64,000 nt of DNA, taken from the NCBI GenBank assembly GCA_044337705.1, contig JBIINB010000009.1:3971-67970 (forward strand). Reading direction: 5' to 3'. Positions 1-8,645 of the stretch are shown here, in pieces. Below the pieces are notes generated by a model. The model made no database searches. It worked only from the letters and a program-made list of their open reading frames with translations, and was not told the DNA's origin. This DNA comes from JBEISR01 sp044337705. GTDB taxonomy: Bacteria; Planctomycetota; Planctomycetia; Pirellulales; Pirellulaceae. Each line of letters begins with the position of its first letter. Position 1 is the first letter of the stretch. Made by a program: the position numbers and the translations under genes.

Positions 1-1431
1 CGGATGTCGGGCTGCCAGGACGTCATCGGGTCGACTGACTCGGGTCGAATGCGGGGCCTCATGCAGGCGTACCGCAGGCTCTTCCAGGATCGATCGCCAT
101 GCTTCGACAAACGCGTCCAGTGTCTCCTTGCTTTCAGTCTCCGTCGGCTCCATCATCAGCGCCTCGGGGACCGTCAGCGGGAAATAAACGGTCGGTGCGT
201 GAAACCCGAAGTCCAGCATCCGTTTGGCCAGGTCCATTGCGCTGACTCCTCGCTTCTTTTTCACTTCGCTGGCGGAGGCGACAAATTCGTGCATACAGCG
301 ATTGCCGTGTGGCACTTGCAGCAGTTCACTCAACCTGGCCAGCAGGTAATTCGCGTTGAGCACAGCAACTTCGCTTGCCTCGCGGAGGCCGGGCCCCCCA
401 AGCGTCTTGATGTAGCAGTAAGCCCGAACGAGCACTCCTGTGTTGCCGAAAAAGCTTCGTACCCGTCCGATGCTCCAGGGGCGATCGCTATCTAGGCAAT
501 AGCTGCCATCGCGGAAAGCAACGACCGGTGCCGGTAGAAACGGCTCCAGAAAATCCCTCACGCAGATTGGCCCCGCACCGGGACCTCCGCCACCGTGGGG
601 GCCGCTGAAGGTTTTATGCGGGTTGTAATGCATCATGTCGGCACCGAAGTCTCCCGGGCGTGCGATCCCCAAGATGGCATTCATGTTGGCGCCATCGAGA
701 TAAACCAAACCTCCAGCGTCGTGCACCCACTGGCAGATCGTTGCAATCTGCTTTTCGAACAGCCCCAGCGTGTTGGGATTGGTGATCATCAGCACCGCGG
801 TGTCGCTGCTGATCTTGGACCGCAGATCTTCCAGGTCGGCCAGTCCATTGGGCCCGCTCTTGACGGTCACCGTATCCCACCCTGCCATCTTGGCGCTTGC
901 GGGGTTGGTGCCGTGAGCCGAGTCGAGGGTGAGGACCTGCCGACGTTTCTCACCTTTCTTGCGAAACCAGGCGGCCGCCACCATCAGAGCCGTCAGCTCC
1001 CCATGGGCACCGGCTGCCGGCTGAAGACTGACTCCTGGAAGCCCGGAGATTTCCGCCAGATCCTTCTGCAACTGGTACATCAATTCCAGCAGTCCCTGGA
1101 CGGTCTGGTCGGGCTGCATTGGGTGCAGATCGATCATCCCCGGCATGCTCGCCAGACGCTCGTTTCGCTTGGGGTTGTACTTCATTGTGCACGACCCCAA
1201 GGGGTAGAAGTGCGTGTCCACCGACATGTTCAGTGTCGAGAGATTGGTGAAGTGGCGGACCACATCCCCTTCGGCTAGTTCCGGCAGGGCCGGAGGATGC
1301 TCGGCCAGAAGACCGGCAGGCACTTGCCCGGCCCACGTACCTTCCGGCACATCCAGTGGAGGAAGCTGGACGGAAGATCGGCCTGTTTTGCTAAGTTCGG
1401 AAAGCAGCAGAGTCGATTGCACATTACGCAT
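1..1431 (-). CDS. gcvPB: Glycine dehydrogenase (decarboxylating) subunit 2, 3' end beyond the window
   Basis: This is the C-terminal half of the split P-protein of the glycine cleavage system, which decarboxylates glycine on PLP and passes aminomethyl to lipoyl-GcvH. The frame starts at ATG 1431 (MRNVQSTLLLSELSK...) with an AAGGAG ribosome site nine bases upstream, and stays open for 477 codons to the window edge. The PLP motif NPHKTFSGPHGGGGPGAG is present with the Schiff-base lysine at about residue 273, and the substrate-side segment YPLGSCTMKYNPK is near residue 90. The family is about 440-490 residues long, so only a few C-terminal residues should be missing. It follows gcvPA by 25 bases on the same strand, so the two subunits are almost certainly co-translated. 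The assignment is secure. Only the true end is unseen. Confidence 0.97.
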   Translation of the reverse strand, partial: MRNVQSTLLLSELSKTGRSSVQLPPLDVPEGTWAGQVPAGLLAEHPPALPELAEGDVVRHFTNLSTLNMSVDTHFYPLGSCTMKYNPKRNERLASMPGMIDLHPMQPDQTVQGLLELMYQLQKDLAEISGLPGVSLQPAAGAHGELTALMVAAAWFRKKGEKRRQVLTLDSAHGTNPASAKMAGWDTVTVKSGPNGLADLEDLRSKISSDTAVLMITNPNTLGLFEKQIATICQWVHDAGGLVYLDGANMNAILGIARPGDFGADMMHYNPHKTFSGPHGGGGPGAGPICVRDFLEPFLPAPVVAFRDGSYCLDSDRPWSIGRVRSFFGNTGVLVRAYCYIKTLGGPGLREASEVAVLNANYLLARLSELLQVPHGNRCMHEFVASASEVKKKRGVSAMDLAKRMLDFGFHAPTVYFPLTVPEALMMEPTETESKETLDAFVEAWRSILEEPAVRLHEAPHSTRVSRPDDVLAARHP

Positions 1432-1456
1432 GCTAGTGGCTCCTTGGATGGATTGT

Positions 1457-2806
1457 TCAACTGACTTGGTCGATTGCATCGACCAGAGCATCGATCTCTT
1501 GCTTGGTCCGTTTTTCGGTGACCGCCACCAAAAAACAATCATTCCATTTGGAATCCCAATCGGCCAGTGGAATCCCCCCAAGCATCCCGCGTTCGCGCAG
1601 CTGAGCCAAAAGCGACTCCACCTGCCCCTTGCGATCTCTCACCACGCACTCCCTCCATGTCGGTGCTTCCCATGCCAATTCGACTCTCCGCGACGAACGA
1701 ATTCGCGACTTCAGATACTCTCCCTTTTCGCCGCATTGCAGTGCAGTCGCACGAAGCCCCTGGGGGCCCTGAAGTGACAGATAGATGGTGGCCCGAAGAG
1801 CCAGCAGCCCTTGATTGGTGCAGATATTGCTGGTCGCTTTTTCCCGCCGAATGTGCTGCTCTCGGGTCTGAAGCGTCAGCACCCAGCATCGATTGCCGTG
1901 CCGATCCTCCGTCTGACCGGCGATTCTTCCGGGAAGCCTTCGCACCAACGCATCGCGACAGGCGAGAATCCCCAGATAAGGACCACCATAGGCCAGAGGA
2001 TTCCCAAGGGGCTGACCTTCTGCCACCACCAGATCTGCACCCCAGTCGCCAGGCCGCTTCAACACTCCAAGGCTGATAGGATCGACAGCAGCGATCACCT
2101 GGGCTCCCACCTTTTTCGCTGGGGCGACGAGCCGATCGACCGGTTCCAGCGAACCCAGATAATTGGGCTGGCTTACCAGGACACATGCTGTCTTGTCATC
2201 GATCGCCTTTTCCCAGCTTGCCATGTCGGTCAGCCCGTTGTGCACCGGAACGACCACCAAGGTCCCATCGATCCACTGCAGATAGGTCTGAAGAGCCTGA
2301 CGCGTGTGGGGATGCAGACCTTCGGAAACGACGACGCGACGGCGATTGGCGTCCAGAGACAGGCACATCAGTGCGGCTTCCACCGCGGCCGTCGCCCCTT
2401 CATAGACGCTGGCGTTGGAAACATCCATCCCCGTCAGTTCGCACACCAGCGATTCGTATTCGAACATCGCCTGCAGATTGCCCTGACTGACTTCCGCTTG
2501 ATACGGTGTGTACGATGTGTACCACTCGCCGCGGGCAGCGATCTGATCGACCGCCGCTGGAATGAAGTGATCGTAGGCTCCCCCCCCCAGAAAACAGACC
2601 ATCGATTCGGCCCCCTGGTTCCTTGCAGCTAACTTCCGCATCCATCGCGTCAGCTCCAACTCCCCGACTCCTGGAGCGATATCCAAGGGCCGGTTCATCT
2701 GCAGTTCCTTGGGAACCTGATCGTCGATCAATTGCTGGATCGAATCTACGCCGATCGCTTCCAGCATCGCGCGTCGGTCCGCTTCGGTCGCGTACAAATA
2801 GGACAT
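1457..2806 (-). CDS. gcvPA: Glycine dehydrogenase (decarboxylating) subunit 1
   Basis: This is the N-terminal half of the two-subunit P-protein and works as a heterotetramer with GcvPB. I place the start at the ATG at 2806 (MSYLYATEADRRAMLEAIGV), which has an AGGAGCTGAGC ribosome site and the N-terminus usual for the family. The open frame continues 47 codons upstream into sequence unlike the family. The product is 449 residues, the normal size. Recognisable segments are CFLGGGAYDHFIPAAVDQ, SYTPYQAEVSQGNLQAMFE and DVSNASVYEGATAAVEA. It sits between gcvH and gcvPB in a single minus-strand unit, so the cell appears to use the split form found in Thermotoga and Bacillus rather than the fused GcvP of E. 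coli. Confidence 0.97.
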   Translation of the reverse strand: MSYLYATEADRRAMLEAIGVDSIQQLIDDQVPKELQMNRPLDIAPGVGELELTRWMRKLAARNQGAESMVCFLGGGAYDHFIPAAVDQIAARGEWYTSYTPYQAEVSQGNLQAMFEYESLVCELTGMDVSNASVYEGATAAVEAALMCLSLDANRRRVVVSEGLHPHTRQALQTYLQWIDGTLVVVPVHNGLTDMASWEKAIDDKTACVLVSQPNYLGSLEPVDRLVAPAKKVGAQVIAAVDPISLGVLKRPGDWGADLVVAEGQPLGNPLAYGGPYLGILACRDALVRRLPGRIAGQTEDRHGNRCWVLTLQTREQHIRREKATSNICTNQGLLALRATIYLSLQGPQGLRATALQCGEKGEYLKSRIRSSRRVELAWEAPTWRECVVRDRKGQVESLLAQLRERGMLGGIPLADWDSKWNDCFLVAVTEKRTKQEIDALVDAIDQVS

Positions 2807-2998
2807 GCTCAGCTCCTGTCTCTCCCTGGGGACACGCGCCCGGCGAACGCGCCAGCCGGTCCAGAAAAGGCCTTCTCGATTGTGAAAGAGCGTCGTGCGG
2901 GGCACAGCTTTCCTTAACAAGGACCGCTGTTCATCGAAAGGATTCACGGCCTGCCCGCTCGGCCGTCTCCCAGTTCTGCGTAGCGCCTTCCTGGAGGC

Positions 2999-3400
2999 TC
3001 AATGGGATTGATCGCACTGGGCCTGATACTGCCCCGCTTCCAACAATCCGTCCCACTCCTTTGGATCGCTCATCCGGATCTTCACCAGCCAGCCCTTCCC
3101 GTAAGGATCGTCTTTCAACTGATCTAGCTGGTCCGCCAGTTGGCTGTTGACTTCCACAATCTTACCGCTGACCGGACTGTAGATAGTGCTGACCGCTTTG
3201 ACCGACTCCACCTCCCCAACCTCATCGCCGCGCTTGACTTCTCTCCCCACGGTTGGCAAAGCCATATAGACCAAGTCGGTCAATTGCTCGACCGCAAACG
3301 CCGAGATACCGATGGCGACAACCCCGGCATTGACCGAATCGGGCGCCTCCACCCACTCATGACTTGCAAGGTATCTCAGTGCTGCTGGATCACGTGTCAT
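2999..3400 (-). CDS. gcvH: Glycine cleavage system H protein
   Basis: GcvH carries the lipoyl arm that shuttles the aminomethyl group between P-, T- and L-proteins. The 133-residue product contains the lipoylation motif VGEVESVKAVS with the modified lysine at residue 68, and the typical N-terminal HEWVE and C-terminal KGWLVKI segments. The start has AAGGTGA upstream. gcvT ends 51 bases upstream of it and gcvPA starts 192 bases beyond its stop, so the order gcvT-gcvH-gcvPA-gcvPB is a complete P/H/T set. No lipoyl dehydrogenase (L-protein) or lipoate ligase gene is seen in the window, so these must be encoded elsewhere. Confidence 0.97.
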   Translation of the reverse strand: MTRDPAALRYLASHEWVEAPDSVNAGVVAIGISAFAVEQLTDLVYMALPTVGREVKRGDEVGEVESVKAVSTIYSPVSGKIVEVNSQLADQLDQLKDDPYGKGWLVKIRMSDPKEWDGLLEAGQYQAQCDQSH

Positions 3401-3451
3401 CTTGATTCACCTTCGACTGAAAAATAGGAATGGCTGCCTGCCACAATGCAC

Positions 3452-4573
3452 TCAGGAGACCCGATGATAAAAAGGAAGCGGCGTCCTCACCGCGTTCAAA
3501 ACGGTGCCACGGATATCGACCTGATATTTGGCGGAAGGGTCATCTGCAACCCTGGCATCGACGTAGGCCATTGCGATTGGCTTTTGCAGCGTGGGGGAAA
3601 AACTTCCGCTGGTGACCACCCCTACCGCTTTCCCCGACTCATCCAGCACCGTTGCATCCTGCCTGGCCGCACGCTTCCCTTCCAGCGTCAGTCCGATCCG
3701 CTTGCGTCGCACGCCGGCCGCCGCAGCAGCAACGATCGCGTCGCGACCGATCCACTGACGCCCCTCGATCTGCACAGCAAAATCAAGCCCGGCTTCGATC
3801 GGCAGAATCTCCTCGGAAAGCTCATGCCCATAAAGAGGCATCGCCGCCTCCAGCCTCAGCGTATCGCGAGCCCCCAGGCCAGCCACTTGAAGCGGCACGT
3901 TCCGGCCTGCCAGCAAGAGGTTCTCCCAGATTCTCACCGCATCCTCTTCGCGCACGATCCACTCTAGTCCATCCTCACCCGTGTATCCGGTCCGGGAGAC
4001 AATGACCGGCTTGCCGTAATGCTCCGTCACGCAACCTCGATAATTCCCCAGGGTCTGGACGCCTGGGGGCAACAGCGGCTTGCAGATCGATCGCGCCAAG
4101 GGCCCCTGCACAGCGATCATCGCAGTCTGCTCTGTGACATCGTGGAACTGCACATCCTCAAACCCCTCCCGATGATCCCCAATCCACCGCACAATCTTGT
4201 CGCGGTTGCCGGCATTGACCACCAGAAGAAAATAGACGGTGCCCCCAGGACTCTCCAGACAATAAACCAGCACGTCATCGAGGACTCCTCCATCCTCTCG
4301 ACACATCAGGCTGTAGCGCACCTGGCCGACCTTCATATCCAGCACTCGCCGGGTCAGCAGTCGGCTCAACCACTGGTCGGCTCGCGGCCCATCGAATCGC
4401 AGTCGCCCCATATGGGAGATATCAAACAGACCAGCCCGCGCCCGCACTGCTTCATGCTCTTCCACGATCGTCGTGTACTGAATCGGCATCTGATAGCCGG
4501 CAAACGGAGCCATCCGTCCGCCATGCGCCACATGCCAGGCATGGAGAGGCGTAACCCTGGTCTCTTCGCTCAT
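3452..4573 (-). CDS. gcvT: Glycine cleavage system T protein (aminomethyltransferase)
   Basis: GcvT transfers the methylene group from the lipoyl arm of GcvH to tetrahydrofolate and releases ammonia. The 373-residue product has the usual opening TPLHAWHVAHGGRMAPFAGY, then FDISHMGRLRFDGP, the central SRTGYTGEDGLEWI segment and the C-terminal barrel segment beginning GVVTSGSFSPTL. Length and motif order are normal. Its start codon follows an AAAGGAG site with six-base spacing. It is the first gene of the gcv operon. The 497 bases before it hold no recognisable glycine riboswitch in the minus orientation, so regulation is probably at a promoter I cannot define. Confidence 0.97.
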   Translation of the reverse strand: MSEETRVTPLHAWHVAHGGRMAPFAGYQMPIQYTTIVEEHEAVRARAGLFDISHMGRLRFDGPRADQWLSRLLTRRVLDMKVGQVRYSLMCREDGGVLDDVLVYCLESPGGTVYFLLVVNAGNRDKIVRWIGDHREGFEDVQFHDVTEQTAMIAVQGPLARSICKPLLPPGVQTLGNYRGCVTEHYGKPVIVSRTGYTGEDGLEWIVREEDAVRIWENLLLAGRNVPLQVAGLGARDTLRLEAAMPLYGHELSEEILPIEAGLDFAVQIEGRQWIGRDAIVAAAAAGVRRKRIGLTLEGKRAARQDATVLDESGKAVGVVTSGSFSPTLQKPIAMAYVDARVADDPSAKYQVDIRGTVLNAVRTPLPFYHRVS

Positions 4574-5070
4574 CCTGCACTCCTTTCGCCGATGGAGTTC
4601 GACATGCCTATCGACAGAACATCCGGAGCTGTTCGCCCTGGATGGGCCTTCGACATCGACAATGTGATCTTGTTCCCCGCGCCAGAGGAACTGGCCAGAC
4701 TGCTAAGGAGGCTGCGATCAGCCCGCTGTCCGATCCAGCCAATAGGCCATTCGGAAGCCACGCGAAAATTTCGATGGGACCAGAGTTGACCGTGAGAAAC
4801 CTGAGCACAGGTCGCCGATTGGGCGTATGTCCAACAATTGCTGCGACGCAAAACGGGACTCCCTCCGCCCAAGCGAACGCCCGGTGCGGTGTGTGTCAAC
4901 GATCCGGGCATTGCGACGCAATTCCGGGTCTGGTTCCAAATTGGCAAGGATCAATCATCAGATCCTTTAGAAGGGATCTGGGGAGCGATCGGGTCGCTCA
5001 AAAGCGCGAGACCCAACCACTTCGTCGGATTGTAGATCAATTGCAACTGTTGGCCAGCCCATCGCCGGCA
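4574..5070. other. Intergenic region between rnr and gcvT; no gene seen
   Basis: Open frames here give low-complexity, unfamiliar translations and I accept none. A short hairpin (AGATCC 4960-4965 pairing with GGATCT 4974-4979) is present but has no T-tract on either side, so it is a poor terminator. I looked for the two-aptamer glycine riboswitch expected before a gcv operon and did not find its conserved loops. Confidence 0.5.
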
Positions 5071-7593
5071 TCAGGAATCAAGATTTTCTCCAAAGCGTCT
5101 CGCCTTGCCCTTGCGACGAATCTGCCTGCCACGGCCCCCTCTGGCGTCGCCTCGCTTTTTCCCCCCTCCAGCCGAACTGCGGGCCGAATGGCCGGCTTCA
5201 CTTCTACGGTTTTGACCTTGGGCAACTCCTGAGGAAAGCCGTTCCAGATACCCCCACACCAATTGACGCCGGACCAGATCGACCTGATGCACCTGGACGC
5301 GAAGAGGATCCCCCAATTGGAAGCAGTTGCCACTGCGGTATCCTTCCAGCCGCATTCCATGCCGCTCCCAGCGGTACTGATCCTGAGGCAGTCTCTGAAC
5401 GGGCAGGAATCCTTCGGCCGGTATCTCGATCCCGCGAATCCAAAGCCCATCGGCCTTCACCCCGGTCACCAACCCCTCAAAACTCTCCCCAACCCGCCGG
5501 CTCATGTAGTGCAGCAGTTTCACCTTCACCAACTCCCGCTCGGCAGCTTCCGCTCGCTGCTCGCGCTGGCTGCAGTGGTCCGCCAATGCCTCCAGTTGCA
5601 TCCGATCGCCTCGCCCGGTGCGCTTCGCCAGTCGCTCCATCACCAGCCGATGCACCGTCAGATCAGGATACCTTCGAATCGGACTGGTGAAGTGACAGTA
5701 GTGCTCCTTGTTGAGTGCGTAGTGACGATCCGGCTCCACCTGGTAAACCGCCTTGGCTAGGCTCTTCAGGGTGCTGTAATGGACTGCGTATTCAATCCCC
5801 ATACCTCGCACCGTCTGCAGCACGCGCTGTAGCTCAAAGCGATCGGCTAGTGAACCGCATTCGACTCCCAGGTCTCGGACAAACTCCGTCATCTTCCGAA
5901 GTGCGATCGGTTTGGGAGCCCCATGGACGCGCCGTACAAACGGCACTTGGTCGCGGTCCATCCACGCAGCAATCGTCTCGTTGGTGGCCAGCATGAACTC
6001 TTCGATGATCTGGTGGCTCTCGGTCTGAATCTCCAGATGCGCTCCCTTGACCTTTCCGCCACGATCCAGATCGATCTTCACCTCGGGCAGCGACAATTCG
6101 ATCGCACCGCCCTCCAGACGCCGCCCGCGCAATAGCATCGCCAACCGATCCATCTGGCTCAGCATCTCATGCATCACATCAGGAATCTTGCCTCGAAAGG
6201 AGTCCGGGGACTTCAGGAACTGATCCACCTGTTCGTAATGAAGCCGCAATTGGTTGCGAATCACCGACCGATGCACCTCCCAGTGAACCAGAACCCCGTC
6301 GGTAGTCCATTCCATCAGGACACTGATCGCCCATCGGTTGCGATCCGGTTGAAGACTGGCGACATGATTGCTGATCACCTCAGGAATCATTGGAATCACA
6401 CGGTCGGGCAGGTAGATGCTGGTAGCTCGTTCCCTCGCCTCTTCGTCCAGCGCCGTTCCCTCTTGAACGAATGCCGACACATCGGCGATATGAACCCATA
6501 ACTCCCAGTGCCCAACTTCGTTGACGTTCAGCGAAATCGCATCATCGAAATCCCTTGCATCGATCGGATCGATGGTCAGCGTCGGTAGATGTGTGAGGTC
6601 TCGACGATCTTCCGGAATCGTATCCTCCTGAAAGCGATCGGATACATCCCGCGACTGTTCGATCACCTCGGGGGGAAACTCCCCCGGCAAACCGAATTGG
6701 AATTCAATCGCTCGCGTATCGACCATTGGATTGCGCGCGCTGCCAATCACCTCCAGCAGCACCGCTTCGCCTGGCTGATCCCCTTCCGGGAAACGAACCA
6801 CCTCGACGATGATCTTGTCCTCAGGGGCCAGCGGTATCCCTCGCACATCCCCCAGCCTTACCGGTTGAGCCAGTGGGACACCATCCAACCAAACCAACGC
6901 CTTCCCCTCCTGGACCAGATAGGTGCCGGAAAACTGGCGTCGATGCCGCTGGAGCACCTCCAGCACTCTCGCCTCCAACTTTCCCTGCCTGCCCCGACTG
7001 ATCCGCACGCGAACACGGTCTCGATCGATCGCGCCTCCGGTCGCAGAAGGTGGGACGAAAAGATCTTCCTCTCGCTGAGAGACCCCATCCGGCCGAAAGA
7101 AACCGAATCCCGATTGCGTCGATCGAAAAATCCCCTCGGCGACCTGCTGGCCATCGCGACGGGCTGGACGCGACAGGCTTAGTGCTGCATCGCTCATACC
7201 CATGCCATCGACTTCTTCCAGCGGCTCAAAGGAAGAGAGCAGGGGACTGCGACTAGCCGATGCAGAGTCGCTCTTTGTGACGGTTCTACTTGCCTGCGGA
7301 GAAGGGGGCCCAGGCGGCTGCTTCGCTTTGGATGGTGCCGCCTCCGCTGCGGACTCGGCCTGGATCGGCACACCGGCCTGGATCGTTACACTGGCAAGCG
7401 GTGGCAGTAGCAAATGATTGGCTGCAAATCGAAGTCTGCCAGCTCGCACCAGACGCTTGACCATCCGCCTCAATTCTCTATACCTCGAATCATCCAGCCG
7501 TAGCTCCTTCAGCAGGCCGCGAGGCTTCAAGGGACGATAACCAGGTGCACTGACCAGTGCGACAATCTGCTCTTCCAAATTTTCTTGTTCCAT
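5071..7593 (-). CDS. rnr: Ribonuclease R (RNase II/RNB family 3'-5' exoribonuclease)
   Basis: RNase R degrades structured RNA processively from the 3' end. The RNB catalytic motif IDPIDARDFDDAIS lies at residues 341-354, with the metal-binding aspartates at about 342, 348, 350 and 351, and HIADVSAFV follows. Upstream are a winged-helix-like segment (residues about 1-60) and cold-shock/OB segments. An S1-like domain with GLVTGVKADGLWIRG precedes a basic Gly/Arg/Lys-rich tail, as is typical for RNase R. I start at ATG 7593 (MEQENLEEQIVALV...), giving 840 residues. The frame extends 65 codons further upstream, but that part is unlike the family and would run into the divergent response-regulator gene. 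Confidence 0.95.
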   Translation of the reverse strand: MEQENLEEQIVALVSAPGYRPLKPRGLLKELRLDDSRYRELRRMVKRLVRAGRLRFAANHLLLPPLASVTIQAGVPIQAESAAEAAPSKAKQPPGPPSPQASRTVTKSDSASASRSPLLSSFEPLEEVDGMGMSDAALSLSRPARRDGQQVAEGIFRSTQSGFGFFRPDGVSQREEDLFVPPSATGGAIDRDRVRVRISRGRQGKLEARVLEVLQRHRRQFSGTYLVQEGKALVWLDGVPLAQPVRLGDVRGIPLAPEDKIIVEVVRFPEGDQPGEAVLLEVIGSARNPMVDTRAIEFQFGLPGEFPPEVIEQSRDVSDRFQEDTIPEDRRDLTHLPTLTIDPIDARDFDDAISLNVNEVGHWELWVHIADVSAFVQEGTALDEEARERATSIYLPDRVIPMIPEVISNHVASLQPDRNRWAISVLMEWTTDGVLVHWEVHRSVIRNQLRLHYEQVDQFLKSPDSFRGKIPDVMHEMLSQMDRLAMLLRGRRLEGGAIELSLPEVKIDLDRGGKVKGAHLEIQTESHQIIEEFMLATNETIAAWMDRDQVPFVRRVHGAPKPIALRKMTEFVRDLGVECGSLADRFELQRVLQTVRGMGIEYAVHYSTLKSLAKAVYQVEPDRHYALNKEHYCHFTSPIRRYPDLTVHRLVMERLAKRTGRGDRMQLEALADHCSQREQRAEAAERELVKVKLLHYMSRRVGESFEGLVTGVKADGLWIRGIEIPAEGFLPVQRLPQDQYRWERHGMRLEGYRSGNCFQLGDPLRVQVHQVDLVRRQLVWGYLERLSSGVAQGQNRRSEAGHSARSSAGGGKKRGDARGGRGRQIRRKGKARRFGENLDS

Positions 7594-7745
7594 TCCGTCA
7601 GGATAACCGCTTCCGCAATCTTTGGAAATTAGCATTCTTCCCCGCCCGCAACTCCCTTTCACCAAAAGGCGACTCGCTGGATCGCAACTGGCCGCATAAA
7701 ATGAATCGCAGTTCGATTCAAAGTTTCCCACCGCAGAGAACCGCA

Positions 7746-8168
7746 ATGGACACTGCCCCCGCCTGGAAACGAGATAACCGGCCCCCACGAGTGCTGATCG
7801 TCGATGACGATTTTGAGATCATCGAGGCGGTTCGCTATGCCTTGGAAGAGCAAGGGTACGAAGTGCTGGTGGCCCGTGACGGCAATCAGGGGCTGGCGAT
7901 GGCCGAACAGGTACAGCCAGATCTGATGCTGCTGGACATGATGATGCCCAAACGGAGTGGATTTCTGGTGCTGGAATCGTTGCACCGTGCCTCTTTGCCG
8001 CCGATGCGGATCATCATGATGACCGCCAACGAAGGGGAACGGCACAAAGCCTACGCCGAAATGCTCGGCGTCGACGACTACCTCCGCAAACCCTTGGCGA
8101 TCGACCGCTTGATGGCCAGCGTTCGTCACTGGTTGGAGGAACCTTTCACAGACACCCAGGCCACTTGA
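7746..8168 (+). CDS. Stand-alone response regulator receiver protein
   Basis: This is a single CheY-like receiver domain of about 140 residues with no output domain. The acidic pocket (VDDDFE) is near residues 20-25, the phosphoacceptor D64 lies in LLDMMMPK, the switch threonine is in MMTANEG, and the conserved K115 is in YLRKPL. I use ATG 7746 (MDTAPAWKRD). Another in-frame ATG at 7701 is possible, and the frame reaches back to 7557. No histidine kinase is adjacent, so its partner is unknown. The following DUF423 gene begins 12 bases after its stop, so the two are probably co-transcribed. Confidence 0.92.
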   Translation: MDTAPAWKRDNRPPRVLIVDDDFEIIEAVRYALEEQGYEVLVARDGNQGLAMAEQVQPDLMLLDMMMPKRSGFLVLESLHRASLPPMRIIMMTANEGERHKAYAEMLGVDDYLRKPLAIDRLMASVRHWLEEPFTDTQAT

Positions 8169-8179
8169 GGGTTTCCACG

Positions 8180-8626
8180 ATGATCGCATCGCGAAAATTC
8201 CTGATGGTCTTTGGACTGCTGGGGGCTTTAGGAGTTGCCATGGGAGCCTTCGGCGCCCACGCACTGCCAGGCTATCTGGCCAGCCTTGGCCTGGAGGACG
8301 CCGTCCTCCAGAAACGACTCGATCAATTCCGAACCGCCGTGCAGTACCACCTGCTGCACACCCTCGCCTGCCTGGCCCTTGCAGCTCTTGCCACCCCTGT
8401 CACATCCCGGCGCTTTCGCTTCGCCATCGGAATCATGCTCCTGGGAATGCTCTGCTTCTGCGGGTCGCTGTACGGACTTAGCATTCTGGGGATCAAGCAA
8501 CTAGCTCACCTTGCCCCCCTGGGCGGAATGCTGCTGATTGTCAGTTGGCTGACGATTGCATCTGCCGGATGGACCATCAACCATCCCGAAGCCAGCAACG
8601 GAAGCTCGATTCCACGGGTGAAATAA
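8180..8626 (+). CDS. DUF423 family small membrane protein
   Basis: This is a 148-residue integral membrane protein with four predicted hydrophobic helices, matching the DUF423/YgdD pattern. The N-terminal LLGALGVAMGAFGAHAL is diagnostic, followed by QYHLLHTLACLALA and a C-terminal hydrophobic hairpin. I prefer ATG 8180 with GAGGG at 8167-8171 over the upstream TTG at 8165. The molecular function of the family is not established. It is packed between a receiver protein and an acyl-CoA dehydrogenase-like gene (19-base gap), but this may be only transcriptional convenience. Confidence 0.9.
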   Translation: MIASRKFLMVFGLLGALGVAMGAFGAHALPGYLASLGLEDAVLQKRLDQFRTAVQYHLLHTLACLALAALATPVTSRRFRFAIGIMLLGMLCFCGSLYGLSILGIKQLAHLAPLGGMLLIVSWLTIASAGWTINHPEASNGSSIPRVK

Positions 8627-8645
8627 AAGAAAGCGGTTCCCGCAG

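Noticed and set aside
4570..4947. A 125-residue minus-strand open frame just upstream of gcvT
   Set aside because: It has no family resemblance, overlaps the gcvT start, and its composition is unlike neighbouring genes.
4960..4979. Hairpin AGATCC...GGATCT as an rnr terminator
   Set aside because: It has a six-base stem and no T-tract in either direction.
4574..5070. Glycine riboswitch before the gcv operon
   Set aside because: Expected from the gene content, but neither the conserved aptamer loops nor the tandem arrangement is visible on the minus strand.
7594..7788. N-terminal extension of rnr by 65 codons
   Set aside because: It would overlap the leader and start of the divergent response regulator and is unlike RNase R N-termini.
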